Source of the DNA: Limanda limanda
Lineage: Eukaryota > Chordata > Actinopteri > Pleuronectiformes > Pleuronectidae
Assembly (NCBI RefSeq): GCF_963576545.1
Contig: NC_083645.1
Span: 3,992,001-4,056,000 of the forward strand
Direction: 5' to 3'
DNA length: 64,000 nt
The translations under genes were made by a program, and so were the position numbers. This document shows positions 22,966 through 35,254 of the stretch, piece by piece. Below the pieces are notes generated by a model that worked only from the letters and a program-made list of their open reading frames with translations, ran no database searches and was not told the DNA's origin. Position 1 is the first letter of the stretch, and the number at the start of each line of letters is the position of its first letter.

Positions 22966-24665
22966 ATCACGATACGTTGTTTATGTCCAGACTGTTGGAA
23001 AAGTTTATCAAAAAGTCCATAACACAGTCCGTACTAAAACTTCTCTGACTTTACTCTGTTTCACTTTTACAGAATAAATCTTTGCAGAGATAATTTTGAG
23101 ACGTCTTGCTATGGAAGGGGCTTCAAAGGCAGTACATTTCAAAGGGGAATATTCATTCCCAAAGTGTAACATTTTGTTAGGCGAAAATTGTATCTTTCAT
23201 TTCACGGCGCTGTAAAACCTGAGCGTCATATAAGTCTCACAAGAGTAATCAATGCTCATGTTCAAGTTCAGCAGCCACAACAGATCAATTCAGTTTACCA
23301 AAATTTGAGCATGTTTAATGCACGGCACTCTTTTAGCGCAATCACGCAAAAACAAATAATATGATGGAGAAAACGGAACAAAAAACAAGAAGATTGCTGT
23401 AAATATGCAAAAGTTAAACAACAAATACGTTCCCTGCAAAGAAAAGCTGAAAAGAAAAAAGTGTCCTGTGAGCATGCCCTCATCATCTCCAGCTCGACAT
23501 ACTGCAGTATTATAGTATAAGAGTTCCAGGCAAAGAAAAAAGATGATGATGACATACAGTTTCTCACATAATGATAGACAAACAATCTAATCATCACTCA
23601 TACTTCCCATCCTTATGTTCCTTTTTCTCTCTGTATCATTATTTAATATTCATCATATCATATTCATCTTTAATACATCTATCGCTGGAAACCTGCGTTA
23701 TCAAGAATTCACAGTCACAGGAACAAGATTAACAAAATAAATGTGAAACTGTTGATTTCTCTTGGAAATTATATATTTTGTTGTCAGAAATTTGCACTTC
23801 TTGTATTTTAATTCAAATTCCATGCTTGTGAGTGACTTTCTCAGTCCATACATCCTCACTTGATCACATCAGTTACAGAGGTTCATATGAAACTTAACTT
23901 CAACCCAAAATTAATTCAGTAAATTACCACCAGAAAACCATGTAATTTGATCTGGTAGCAACTGTGAGTAAAACAAATATTACTTTTCACACATTACCAT
24001 TTACTATTGCTCTGTAGGTTTCCATTTTTTTAGCCACACACTGTTTAAAGCCATGGATGTGGTGTTCAAGGTAGGGCTATTTGAGTTGGTTTGTTGGTTC
24101 ACCAATTTGTTCCAGACTGGAAGTGGTGGACCAACAAGGAAATTTATGGGACAAATTCATTCATTCAATTCAGTTCAAATAATTCATACCCCATGCGGCA
24201 GTTTACATACATACAAATACAGTACATGCACATGGACCTGCACATGTCTGTTCTGGACAGAATGACATATACACAATGTACAATATAATGTAATGCCACT
24301 CGGGTTTCTCGTTCCCGGGTTGTTTCTGGTTCAAGAACCTCATACCAGGAACTGAATAACTCTCACCATCTCTCCAAAATAAATGAACAAAGATAAAATC
24401 CAGTTAAAACACTGAATAAAGCTTGTTTCACTTCAACCCAACTCTACCCCAACAGTGTTTGATAGACCGAGGAGGTGTTCAAAAAGCTATGAGCCGAGCT
24501 ACAGCTACCGTTGGCTCAGCTTATTTTTCGGACAACTTAAGATCGAGAAGTTTAGGAGATTTTTACCGCAAGTTGAATTATCCCGAGGTCCCCTCTGCTC
24601 AAAAATCACTTTTACTGTTGCTGTTTGGCAAAAATCTCAAAGTAGCTGTGTGCCCATCTTCTTTC
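22966..24665. other. Non-coding stretch
   Basis: AT-rich unique-looking DNA. The short open frames have no recognisable domain. Confidence 0.5.
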
Positions 24666-24910
24666 ACTAACAACTTAAAAGGGATAGCTCACCGAAAAAA
24701 ATATCTCACTCATTATCTACTCACCACTTCGCCCATGAAAGGTGGGTGTGTTTGAGTCCACAAAACACTTTTGGAGATTCAGGGGTAACAGTGTTGCAGC
24801 CAAATCCAATACAATAGAAATAACTGGTGAACACGTCTGAAAAGTAAAAACGAAAAGAAGTTGTGTCAGTAAGCCCTGACATTCAAATTCGACTAAAGCT
24901 GGATAAAAAT
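24666..24910. repeat. Interspersed repeat fragment (family A)
   Basis: The phrase GTTTGAGTCCACA with the surrounding GATAGCTCACCGAAAAA and ATTATCTACTCACCAC wording recurs in degenerate form near 37,170-37,440. This pattern is common in fish genomes as remnants of a DNA transposon. The termini are lost, so the superfamily is not assigned. Confidence 0.5.
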
Positions 24911-26434
24911 CTAATTCAACCTAATGACAAACCGCAAAATGGAACTGATTGTCAACTTAATCGAACAGGTTCACAGGTTTCTCAAGATTAAAAATAAAGC
25001 ACTGGTCTGGTTGTTATTTTTTATACATTTTGATATAGTTAGTTATATATAATACCTCTAACCTTCATTTAGCACCATCTAAATCAAGGTAAGTGCTGTC
25101 CAATTTGTCCAATACAGCACTTTTTACATGTAAAAGTAACCAGGTGTACTTGCTTACTTCAAAGTAAGATATGTTAGTAGCAAGAATAGTGAACATTCGC
25201 ATTTAACTTGCATATCAGCATTTTCATTGGGAGAAACTAATGGTGGCCTTGCTCAAAGGCAACCCAACTATGTTTTTTAGCATGGGATCATCTTTCTCAA
25301 TTGCTTCCCTGTGCAGAATTCTCCCCTTGTCCTTTAATTTAAATAAGCCTCCCTCTACTGATTATAATCCTATAACACCTAGCAGAGTTATAGAGCACTG
25401 ATGATTTTTGACAGTGTTTCCAAACATTTCTCAATCATTTCATCATATTATATTTTCCCACTAATCATAAACCTTTTGTATTTGGAATCTTTTCATCATG
25501 GAACATCTGCTACTGAAGCTCAAGCTCTCTATCCCCAATAGACTTTACACCACTCTGAGGCCAACCTTAATCCATTTGGAGAGAAACCTTTTCATCATTT
25601 TGAGTCGCATTGCAGCCATGAGCGTAAAGCTTTATTTTTCCGTTTCATCATTTGATGCCTGTCATTAAGGCCCTTAACAACCATGTTTTAATGTATTCCC
25701 CTTGCCCGTGGAGCAGCTCTGACAATTCACTGTAGTTCAGCGGCGCTCTCTCTCTCTGTACTCCTTTAGAGAATTCTGATGGTCGAGCTCCTGTGTCAAC
25801 CCTCATTAACTCCACATTTTGATCATAGCCTCTTTTTGCTTTCTACATGAAGACTTATGTAATGTCCCAATATATGTGTGCATATTCAAACGTGTAAATG
25901 ACTTTCTTAACTTGGCCTGTGCATAACTATGTTCCCTACCATACTCTGATGTTAACACTTCGTTTACCACAAATTGAATCCCAATTGAATATCTTAAAAA
26001 TTGAGCAAAAGTAGAGGGATACCACTGCTCTCATTTGATAGCTTGTTCCACCATTGGGAATCAAGAAGTCTGTACAGCAATGGTCTTGTGTGCATGGACG
26101 GGAATGCCAGATGATGTTGCTTGGAGGAATGATGTTGCCATGACTGAGTGTAAGCCTGTTTGATGGTCACAGAGCCAGGAGTGACAAGAATTATCTTTAT
26201 TTTGATTCTGTTTTCCATCGCTGCTCAGCTGAGCTCAATAAGCAGTGGAGTGATACACAGGCCTTTCACTTTCAGGTGAAGAGCAGACATCCTGTTACAT
26301 TCTAAATCATCTGTGAGAGTTTTACCGTGTTTGAAGTGGGGACCACAAGATGGGCGTTGCAGTAGTTGTGGTGAGAGATAAACATGGAGTTCAGTGTCAT
26401 ACTGAGCCACTGGTGAAATACCCAAAAGAGTTGT
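24911..26434. other. Non-coding stretch
   Basis: No gene is recognised. A TC microsatellite lies near 25,748. Several blocks near 25,480-25,830 look less AT-rich and could be conserved non-coding sequence, but conservation cannot be judged here. Confidence 0.45.
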
Positions 26435-26705
26435 AGCTGGTGAGAGTTGAAGGTGGTGCCCCTCTGTCTGGGGCATCTGAGTTAGATATGAAAGTCGCTC
26501 AAAGTAAACACTACAGTGCACAGTTGGTTGGTCCTTTATCCATAACCTGACCCTAGGTACTGATAGAGAGAGAAGGGAGTTTCTGTGGAAATAGACAGGC
26601 ACTATTCTCCTGTACAGATATAATATACATTATATACATAATATATAGTAGCATGTAGAGTAATGTGTGAGGATGGTCAAAAACTTCTCAATCAGACCGG
26701 GAGAC
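26435..26705 (-). repeat. Dispersed repeat, member 1 of an inverted pair
   Basis: The reverse complement of this segment matches 59,461-59,745. Shared stretches include TTTTTTGACCATCCTCACAC, ATATCTGTACAGGAGAATAG and TTTCATATCTAACTCAGATG. The copies have diverged noticeably. No coding capacity or termini are recognised. Confidence 0.75.
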
Positions 26706-28278
26706 ATGCATGATTGCCAGGGGAGGAAAGCCGTTAATCCAACATGATACCCAGGTTTCTCACAATCATGGGGGGTTTGATACATGAAGAAGTGGTTTTC
26801 GATGTTGATATTGTGGTAAGATTGATTGGCCAGGAAGGTGGCCTGAAATCTAATGTTCCATATTTTACTGATATTTTACTCAAGCTGCTGATCAATGGTA
26901 TAACTTACTCACTCACTCACATATATTCATGTTTGTAGGGCTGGTATTACAGTCAAGCCGGGAAAAAAAGGGTGGGATTATACAATTCGGGCCACTGGAA
27001 GGCTTTTAATTTGAAGTGTTGGTGCAGGATGTGTTGAGTGACAGTAGCTTAAGACCTCTTGAAAAAGGGGCAAAGTAGAGCTAGTATGAAGTATGAAAGT
27101 TTTTTTGACAATTTACAAGATTGAAAAACTTGTCGAGGGATATAATAAGTGGGACTTCAGCAAGAGGATTACAACAACATAAAAAGGCTCGGTGAATATA
27201 CAGCTAAGTTTGATAAGTTAATGTTGCAGTCTTTGGTCTTGAATCAAAGTATTGGACAACCTGAAATATTGACTTAATTACTGTGTAGTTTAAAAAGTAA
27301 AGATCAACTGTAACTCATGTCCTTGAACATCACAAGCAAATCGAATGGTTTTCTATCCATTCAGTCATTTCACTTTAAACCAAACGTATGAACCAAATGG
27401 CCAAAGTTATTAGTGCTTATCCTCTGTGCTTCTTGAGTGTCTCTGCACTCTCCAATCCGTCCAATAGAATTCATAATAATCTTCATAAATAAAGTCAGCC
27501 TCTTCACTAGTGTGTCAAAAGAGGGAGCTAAAAGCTGCTTCTTTTTATAATATAGAAATCCTCCATAATTGTGACAGTAATCATCTTCTCCCAAGGTTTG
27601 GATGTAGCACACTAAGGCTGATTACGTTTCGCTCTTCCTTCACATTAAAACAACATTCATGTTGCAGAATATAGTTTGATTACCACTCACTTCATAATGA
27701 CCGACATTATTTTACAGGTTATAAAACTAGAAATTGTTTTATTTCGGATTATATCATTTTGTGTGTTTTCTTTCTTATTTTGCCAAAATCACAACTTCTT
27801 TTCATTTTCCGTCTTGTTTGCACCTAGGGAATCTATCATCAAGCAGTTTTTAACTGCTGTATGTCGATATCGCAAAATGCTATGAAAAGTCAAATAGGAC
27901 GTTTTGATGCAGTTATGATGTCTACATGTCTACATATGCGACAAAGGTCGAAATACTCCACGTCTTAATTTGATTATTTCTTATTCGGAGTATGACCTTT
28001 TATTGTATTAATTTGATTATTTCTTATTCGGAATATGACCTTTATTGTATTAAGGTAATCAGAAAATGCAGTTTACATGGCAGTGTCTTATTAAGAATAT
28101 TGGCTTAAATGGGTTGTTATTTGAATATTGGTGTCAATGTTAACCTCGTCCGGGAACTGGTTACATCCAGTATTGCAGAGAGTGTTGTCTACAGGATCTG
28201 TGACCGAGCACACCTCTAACATATCATCAACGTAAGCACTATCTTTAAATGTTGTTATACACTGAATGTACTATGTTG
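26706..28278. other. Non-coding stretch with a 43-bp tandem duplication
   Basis: No gene is seen. At about 27,966-28,050 a 43-bp unit (TAATTTGATTATTTCTTATT...) occurs twice in tandem. The surrounding 27,890-28,140 resembles a degraded fish DNA-transposon remnant. Confidence 0.45.
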
Positions 28279-28286
28279 GTCTATAC

Positions 28287-30172
28287 CAGGGGTCTCAAAC
28301 TCGCGGCCCGCGGGACAATATTTTGTGGCCCCCACCTTAATATGAAAGTTTAATGTTAGTGCGGCCCGCACAAACATTGTAGCAGCTCCGCTGTTAGCTG
28401 CTGTGTGGGACAATGTTATGATATTCTGGTTTCCTACTGTGTGCCTGACCAGTGAACGCAGCATGCAAGTGAGTGACATGGGGGGCGGAGTCGTGTGTGT
28501 GTGTGTACTTGTGAGAGTGAGTGAGAGAGAGAGCCGGGAGAGAAAAGAGTGGCTTTGGATGTGCGGTGCAGGAGGGTGAAATTCATAGTTTTCCGCCCTC
28601 TTTCGCGCAGGTCATGATGTATCCAGTGCTTCATTTGTAAATCACAAGGTGCCGGAACGCTAAGTACATATCACAGCGCAGGTACGACGAGCACAGGTCC
28701 CGGGAAGCACATAAAACGCCGCTTAAAACAGCACACACATGCCACTTACAATGCAGTGGGACTTATTTAGGCTATACTGCAGTGACGGTATCAGTCTTTA
28801 TGTCAGTGATTAATAAAGTGGCGTCCTGAGCAAAGGCGACTTCTGTGTCCAGCGGAACGGAACACACACACATACACACAGACACACAATTTGTTAAATT
28901 GAAGGCAAATTCAAGGGACACCACGGCTCCTTTACGCACAGGCTGTGAGGTTTTGGAGCTTCTTTACGCAGACAGATTATTCTAAACCGCAGCAGTTTAT
29001 AACACGTCATTGAGCTAATATCTACATTTTACAGTCTGGGCTGTTTACATTATTATTAACACCTGATATGTGTGGATGAATTTTAATGATTTCAATTCCC
29101 TCATCCTCTGGTGGTGACATTTACGCACCGAGCCACGGACTGTACATGACGATGTGCTAGTTATTTTGGTTCATCTTAGAAGTCTGCATTTGTTATTATT
29201 TTATGAAATTGTGATGCTATTGTTAAGAAAGCTTTATATATAATTTATTAGATTATCTTGTTATTGCGTGGCCACAAATTAGTATTTCATCCACCAATGT
29301 CAACAGGGGCTCCGTAATTTTCTAGTGATTACATTATATTGTTATATTTTATTTTAATCATTTCTTAAAAAACTTTTTTTAATATTCATATTTTTTTCGA
29401 TACGAGAGGTACCGGATCTGCTCAAATAAGTCCCAGAACGCAGGCAAGCCAACACGCCGGCACAAAGTAAGCACAAACATGTATAGAAAAATGTGAGGCT
29501 ACAGGAGGAATTTGATCATAGATTTGCAGACTTCAAGACGCACAGAGCGACGTTTACAAAAATTTTGCGGATCCCTTCTCCTTTGATGTGCAAGATGCCC
29601 CTCCTGTGCTTCAAATGGAGCACATTGGCCTGCAGTGCAACTCTGACCTCAAAGCCAAGTTCAGGGAGGTGAGTGGAAAGGAAGACAAGCTTGGGCAATT
29701 TTTGTGAGAATTGAACCCCAGCTTCCTTGAGCTTTCCCGAATGTTCAAGCGGACCATGTGCCTTTTTTGGAGCACATATTTGTGTGAAAAGCTCTTCTCC
29801 ACTTTGAACTTCAATAAGTCCAGGTACAGGTCCAGGCTTACTGATGATCATCTTCAAGCCATACTGAGGGTCTCAACTGCTTCCTCCCTCAAGCCAAATG
29901 TGGCTCAGCTATGTGAGAGGAAGCGCTGCCAGGTCTCTGGCAGCAAGAAGTAGGCAAGAGAAGCCATGTTTACAAGAACCGTTCGTGTTCTTCAATATTC
30001 TATTCATGTTCAGAAGAACCCATTGAAGTTAAATAACAGTTAGTAATGACATTAGAGAAGTTTGGATTTTTTTAGCAAAGTTTTTTTTTTTTTGTGGAAT
30101 ACCTGATGCGGCCCAGCCTCACCCAGATACTGCCTCCAGCGGCCCCGATGTAATTTGAGTTTGAGACCCCTG
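28287..30172 (+). mobile_element. hAT element with transposase remnant (Charlie-like)
   Basis: The termini are CAGGGGTCTCAAACTC at the left and the exact reverse complement GAGTTTGAGACCCCTG at the right. A perfect 8-bp target duplication GTCTATAC lies at 28,279-28,286 and 30,173-30,180. The interior is an internally deleted derivative keeping only the transposase C-terminus near the right end. The 8-bp duplication plus the dimerisation-domain remnant make hAT assignment firm. Confidence 0.93.
29512..29953 (+). pseudogene. hAT transposase C-terminal remnant
   Basis: Two frames together read as the C-terminal end of a hAT transposase of the type seen in GTF2IRD2-like and ZBED-like proteins. 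The first piece contains RFADFKTHRATF. After a frameshift near 29,705 the second reads FLELSRMFKRTMCLFW, then STYLCEKLFSTLNFNKS and RSRLTDDHLQAILRVS. That last part is the conserved hAT dimerisation region. The BED finger and most of the catalytic domain are gone, so it cannot be an active transposase. Confidence 0.85.
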
Positions 30173-30180
30173 GTCTATAC

Positions 30181-30948
30181 TGTCATGATAGTTCATTTTC
30201 TATGGCCCTTCCTCAGGTTTGTTCCATGTTTTCATTTTGTTTGCCGCTACAAAGATTTTCCTGCAGAAAGTTGTTGCTTAATCCAAATCAAGGGTCTCAG
30301 GATAGAAGATTTTTTATCGGCTGTGATCAAAGCAGATTGTGGCACGACTTAGTGTTGGCATCTCAACTGTATAATAAATAAGGAACTATTTAGCATGCGA
30401 TGACAGATAACAATTCATTGCCAAGTGCGGTACTCTTGTACACATGCAAAGGTAAACACACTGACGTGCAGTCACGTAATTCATTTTGATGAAATATATA
30501 TGCAGTCTTGCTCTATTGCTTTCATACACACCAGAGCCTCCCAACAAATCTCCAGAGTGGAGGCACTGCAAGGCTTGTTGACAAGGGACTCCGAGGGGCA
30601 GTGCAGCTCCAAATAAACAGATATCCTCCATCTCTGCTGGGACTCGTCCTTCCTCTCTCAGTTTTCTTTCCCTCTTTGTGTTAATTCACTCTTGCTTTCA
30701 GCTATTTTCTCCTACTGATTTGATATAAATGAGGCAGAGATTATCAGAGCATCAGGACTTTATATAAAGTATATATTGAGTTTTGATCATAGTAACATTT
30801 CAAAATAAATTGGGACTCTTCACATAAAAATAATATAATTGTTGTATTTGATATCATGTAGTAATGGTTGTTAAACTTTAATTTTAATGAAATGTAAAAA
30901 CAGTTAATCCTCCCTTCTTACAAGACAAATAGTGACTGTGATTGTACT
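30181..30948. other. Non-coding stretch
   Basis: No gene is recognised. AT-rich sequence lies between the hAT element and the LINE. Confidence 0.5.
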
Positions 30949-30963
30949 TCACTGCATCAATTT
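30949..30963. repeat. Target-site duplication of the 31-37 kb LINE (left)
   Basis: The 15-bp sequence TCACTGCATCAATTT occurs exactly at 36,785-36,799 on the other side of the element. Confidence 0.9.
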
Positions 30964-31087
30964 TTTTTTTTTTAACAATAATTTTTATTGAAGTTTTAAG
31001 TGCATATCAAACTTTATGCAGAATTTACAAACATTTTCATTTATATCCCCTCAAACAGTCACTCATTCACAAAGACAAAGAAAAAAA

Positions 31088-31088
31088 A

Positions 31089-31131
<43 letters not shown>

Positions 31132-31227
31132 AATGGATAATGACAACAGACATCAAACTAATGGAGAAAAAAATAAAAAATAAAAAAATAAAAAAATAAA
31201 TAAATAAATAAAAAGAAAAATAAGAGG

Positions 31228-31255
<28 letters not shown>
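31088..31255. repeat. (AAAT)n microsatellite and A-rich tract
   Basis: About eleven AAAT units span 31,088-31,132. A long A-rich and AAAT-containing tract follows at 31,163-31,255. On the minus strand this is T-rich and encodes the poly-Phe tail of the extended ORF2 frame. It probably expanded within the LINE 3' region. Confidence 0.9.
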
Positions 31256-31259
<4 letters not shown>

Positions 31260-34200
31260 GGATCAGTTCACAACATTTTGTACAGTCAGTGTTATCAGTT
31301 TCATTGGTAAAAAATGACATAAATGATTCCCAAATACAAGCAAACTCCTCCTGTTTACCTTTAACAATGTATGTCAATCTCTCCAGTCCAAGACAAGTTA
31401 TCAACTCCTTCTTCCATATTGCCAGTGATGGTGGTTCTACATTTTTCCAGTATAGTGCAATCACTCTCCTTGCATGGAGAAGCCCAAAGTCAACCATCTT
31501 CGATTGTTTTGTTGTTCTGATGGAGTCCTTGGGGTATATTCCAAGTATACAGATTGTTGACGTCAAAGGAATGTTACACTTAACCATCCGTGATAAACAT
31601 TTAACTACATTTTCCCAAAATACCAAAATCTTAGAGCATTCCCATAGGCAGTGAATCAAAGTTCCCTTTTCAGTCAGACATTTAACACAAACATCCGGGA
31701 TGTTAGGGGAGATTTGGTGGAGTTTTGCAGGGGTTATATAAACCCTCATTAACCACTTATACTGGATCAATTTTAACCTTGTGTTAATTGAATTCTTTTG
31801 CGCTTTTAAACATGCTCTTCCCCAATCTTCTACACTAATATTTTCACGTGTGTCTGTTCTCCACGCATTTAATTTATCTGATGCTGATTCTGTTGAGAAC
31901 TCCGCTAAAAGGTTATAGAATCTAGATATATGTTTTTTACCATTCAAATTATTAATCACCGTTTTCTCAATAATCGATAGCGGGGGTATGGCCATGAATG
32001 TCACAGATTTTGATTCTATAAAACTTCTTAGTTGCAAATATTTGAAAAAATGTTTTTGAGGAACTCCGTACTTATGACAAAGTTGATCAAATCTGAAAAG
32101 GGTACCTTCAAAGTAAAGGTCCGAAACGGTCCCGATTCCTTTCTCTGCCCATAATTTGAATCCTCCATCCAATCTACCAGGTTTGAATTGTCTGTTGCCC
32201 CAGATAGGAGTAAATTGTGACAAAGTTAATGTTTCATCAACAAAGTTATGTGCTGCATACCAAACTGATATTGTATTTTTAACAAAAGGGTTTCTTGTCT
32301 GTTTTTTCAGTGTTTTGATATCTGAGGAGTATAAATACTGCTTTATGGGCAAATCTGACACTGATTTTTGTTCAATATTTACCCAAGCAGGTGGTGTGGA
32401 TGAAGAAAAATAGTACATTGCAGAACTTAATTGAGTAGCCCAATAATACCATTTCAGGTTGGGGACCCGAAGTCCTCCCCTTTCATAGGGTAAATATAAT
32501 AACTTGAGCCGGATTCTACCCTTTTTATTGTTCCAAATGAACTGGTTAAATATACTATCAGTTGTTTTATAGAAGTTGCTTGGTAATGGAAGCGGGAGTG
32601 CTTGGAAAAGATATATAAATTTGGGTATAATAGACATTTTAATAAGATTTATACGACCAATCATTGATATCGGCAATTTAGACCACCGGTCCAACTTTTC
32701 TGTCACTTCGTCTACGAGAGGGTCATAGTTTATAGGGACAATGTCGCCAAGTTTTGGGGCAATCTTAATACCCAGATATTTAAATCCATCTTGCGTGGCC
32801 ATAAATGGTGTATTTATTTTGGGGTTGCGTCTTTCTTCTTCATTTAGGAATAACAATACTGATTTAGATTTGTTTATTCTATATCCAGAAAACTCGCCAA
32901 AGTTTTCGAGTAAAGTAGTCAAATTTGGAATACTGTTCCTCAGGTTCGTTAAGAAAAAAATTATATCATCAGCATATAATGCTATATGATGCTCTATGTC
33001 CCAAATCCTGATGCCGGATATATTCCTACGTGTCCTTACTGCGATCGCCAGAGGTTCTATTGCCAAAGTGAAGAGCAGAGGAGACAAAGGGCAGCCTTGC
33101 CTGGTTGAGCGTTGTAAACTGAAAGGTTTAGAAATTGTATTATTAGTCAATATTTCTGCTGTTGGGTTTGTATACAGTAATTTAATCCATTTGAGAAATG
33201 TTTCTCCTAGACCATATCTAGGCAGCAGATCAAAAAGGTATTTCCATTCTATTCTATCGAATGCTTGGCTAGCATCAACTGACAACAGTGCAGTGTCTTT
33301 GGCATTGTTTTTCTCAAACAGTACATTTAAAACTCTCCTGATGTTATGAAAGCCTTGCCGTTGTAATACAAAACCATTCTGATCATTACTAACCAATTGA
33401 GGAAGATATTGTTCTAATCTTTTAGAGAGTCCTTTGCATAATATTTTTGTATCACATCCCATTAAACTAATGGGCCTGAAAGATGAACAACTGGTTGGTG
33501 ATTTGTCAGGTTTTAGTATCACAGTTATCATAGCTAATCTTAACGATGGTGGAAGAGTTCCTGTTTTATACGATTCGTTAAACATATCTAATAAAGGTTG
33601 CGCAAGTTTTTGTTTAAACTTCTTATAAAATTCTATAGGTATCCCGTCGGGACCAGGTGCTTTCCCACTGTTCATACTGCTCATGGCGTCATAAAGATCC
33701 TCAACTGTTAATGTCCCGTCCAGTGCTTCCTTTTCATCTTCAGATAAGCTCTGGAACTGTAGCTGATCAAGAAATGTTTGTTGTTGTGTAGATCCTGCAT
33801 ATTCTGATTCGTACAATAGTTTATAAAAGTTTCTGAAGGTAGCATTAATTTCAATTGGGTCTGTTGTTAAATAGCCTGACTTTGTCTTTATACTGTTAAT
33901 TGTTCTTTCGGCTTGCATTTTCTTGACCCGCCAAGCCAGTAGTTTGCTTGGCTTTTCACCCTGATCATAGTATGCTTGCTTGGTCCATAAGAGGTTTTTA
34001 GCCACCTTGTCAGTTGTGATTTTATTGTATTCAGCTCTCATTACTGTTAATTGTTGCTGTTTGTCCTCCTCATTATTCTCATAAAGATCTAATTCTAGTG
34101 ATTTAATCTGTCCTTCCAATGTTTGCATTTCCTTTTTGTTCTGTTTAGTCTTTGAGCTTGTATATTTAATAATTTCTCCCCTTATATATGCCTTGAATGC

Positions 34201-35063
34201 TTCCCACCTTACACTGGCGGTTGTTTCATCTGTGTTTAGTAAGAAATAGTTATCTATGCAGGCTCCTATGAATTTAAGAAAGGATGGATCCTGTAACCAA
34301 TATACCTGGAACCTCCATCTCTGAGAGTGTTGAGCAAATATGCCTAAGCATATTTCCATTGAGGCAGCTGCATGATCACTAATCACTATGCTGTCATACC
34401 AGCAGTTTGTGACATTAGTAAGCAGTTCAACAGATATTAGGAAATAATCAATACGTGAATACGTTTTATAAGTAGAAGAGTGACAGGAAAATTCTTTTTT
34501 GTTTGGATTTTTTTCTCTCCATACATCAACTAGCCTTAAATCTTTTATGAATTCAGTCAGTTTTTTCCTCGTCTGTACGTGCGAGGTATCAGTTCCAGTA
34601 ATTCGATCCATTACTGGGTCTAACGTACAATTAAAGTCCCCCCCGAAAATATAGAGACCTTCTAAGGTAGACACGGTCAACAGTAATTTTTCAAAAAAAG
34701 ACGGCATGTCCTCGTTAGGACCATAAATATTAATTAGATTAACTTTATGTGACATAATGTTTCCTTGTGCAATCACATATCTACCAGTTGGATCTTTAAT
34801 AGTTTGAGTAATTTGGAATGGAACTGACTTGTGTACGAGGATAGCAACACCTCGAGCATAATTATTATAAGAAGAAAAAATCACTTGGCCTGGCCATCTT
34901 TTTTTCAAACAAGGTATATCAGAGGCCATCAAATGGGTTTCTTGTAAGAAAACAATTTTAGATCTGAGATCAACCTATTTATAACTTGTTTCAATTTAGT
35001 CAATTTTCTAAGCCCCCTAACATTCCAACTAGTGATCTTAATTTCGGAATTATTCACAGACAT
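31153..35063 (-). pseudogene. LINE ORF2 (endonuclease-reverse transcriptase), one frameshift
   Basis: The likely start is the ATG at 35,063 (MSVNNSEIKI), which leads into the endonuclease motif SWNVRGL. A single frameshift between about 34,935 and 34,977 separates this from a 1,259-codon frame. Residues below are counted in that long frame. Endonuclease motifs are GDFN at 98-101 and SDH at 185-187. Reverse transcriptase has PGPDGIP at 426-432 and YADD at 653-656. A C-terminal C-x2-C-x7-H-x4-C motif follows near residue 1,115. The last roughly 35 residues (mostly Phe/Leu/Ile) come from the microsatellite and are not native. The protein would nick target DNA and reverse-transcribe the LINE RNA. 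Confidence 0.92.
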
Positions 35064-35239
35064 AGTTTTTTGCCATTGGTAACATCTTCTGATATCCTGG
35101 TGAGGTTATACATGTTGCTGATTCTGCCAAAATCATAAACAAAAATGTAACACACATTGGAGGGGAAAAGAAAAAACGCAAGAACGATTAGAACAGTAAT
35201 AATGAAAACAAAAAAAGATCCAATCCCACCCCCTGGCAT
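35054..35239 (-). CDS. Short hydrophobic frame overlapping the LINE ORF2 start (hypothetical)
   Basis: An ATG at 35,239 opens a 61-codon frame with a strongly hydrophobic segment (FFVFIITVLIVLAFFLF, about residues 9-25) that could span a membrane. It then has a polar C-terminus ending KKLCL. Its TGA overlaps the ORF2 ATG within ATGTCTGTGA. The other LINE in this window has a similar arrangement. Overlapping stop and start codons are known to couple translation in some LINEs (SART1 of silkworm). Whether this peptide is made, or the arrangement only delivers ribosomes to ORF2, cannot be told from sequence. Confidence 0.4.
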   Translation of the reverse strand: MPGGGIGSFFVFIITVLIVLAFFLFPSNVCYIFVYDFGRISNMYNLTRISEDVTNGKKLCL

Positions 35240-35254
35240 TTCAACTGAAATGCC
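35235..35254 (-). promoter_or_regulatory. Hairpin at the start codon of the short LINE frame
   Basis: The stretch GGCATTTCAGTTGAAATGCC can fold as an 8-bp perfect stem with a 4-base loop. The start ATG of the short frame lies inside the stem. A regulatory role is only a suggestion. Confidence 0.35.
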
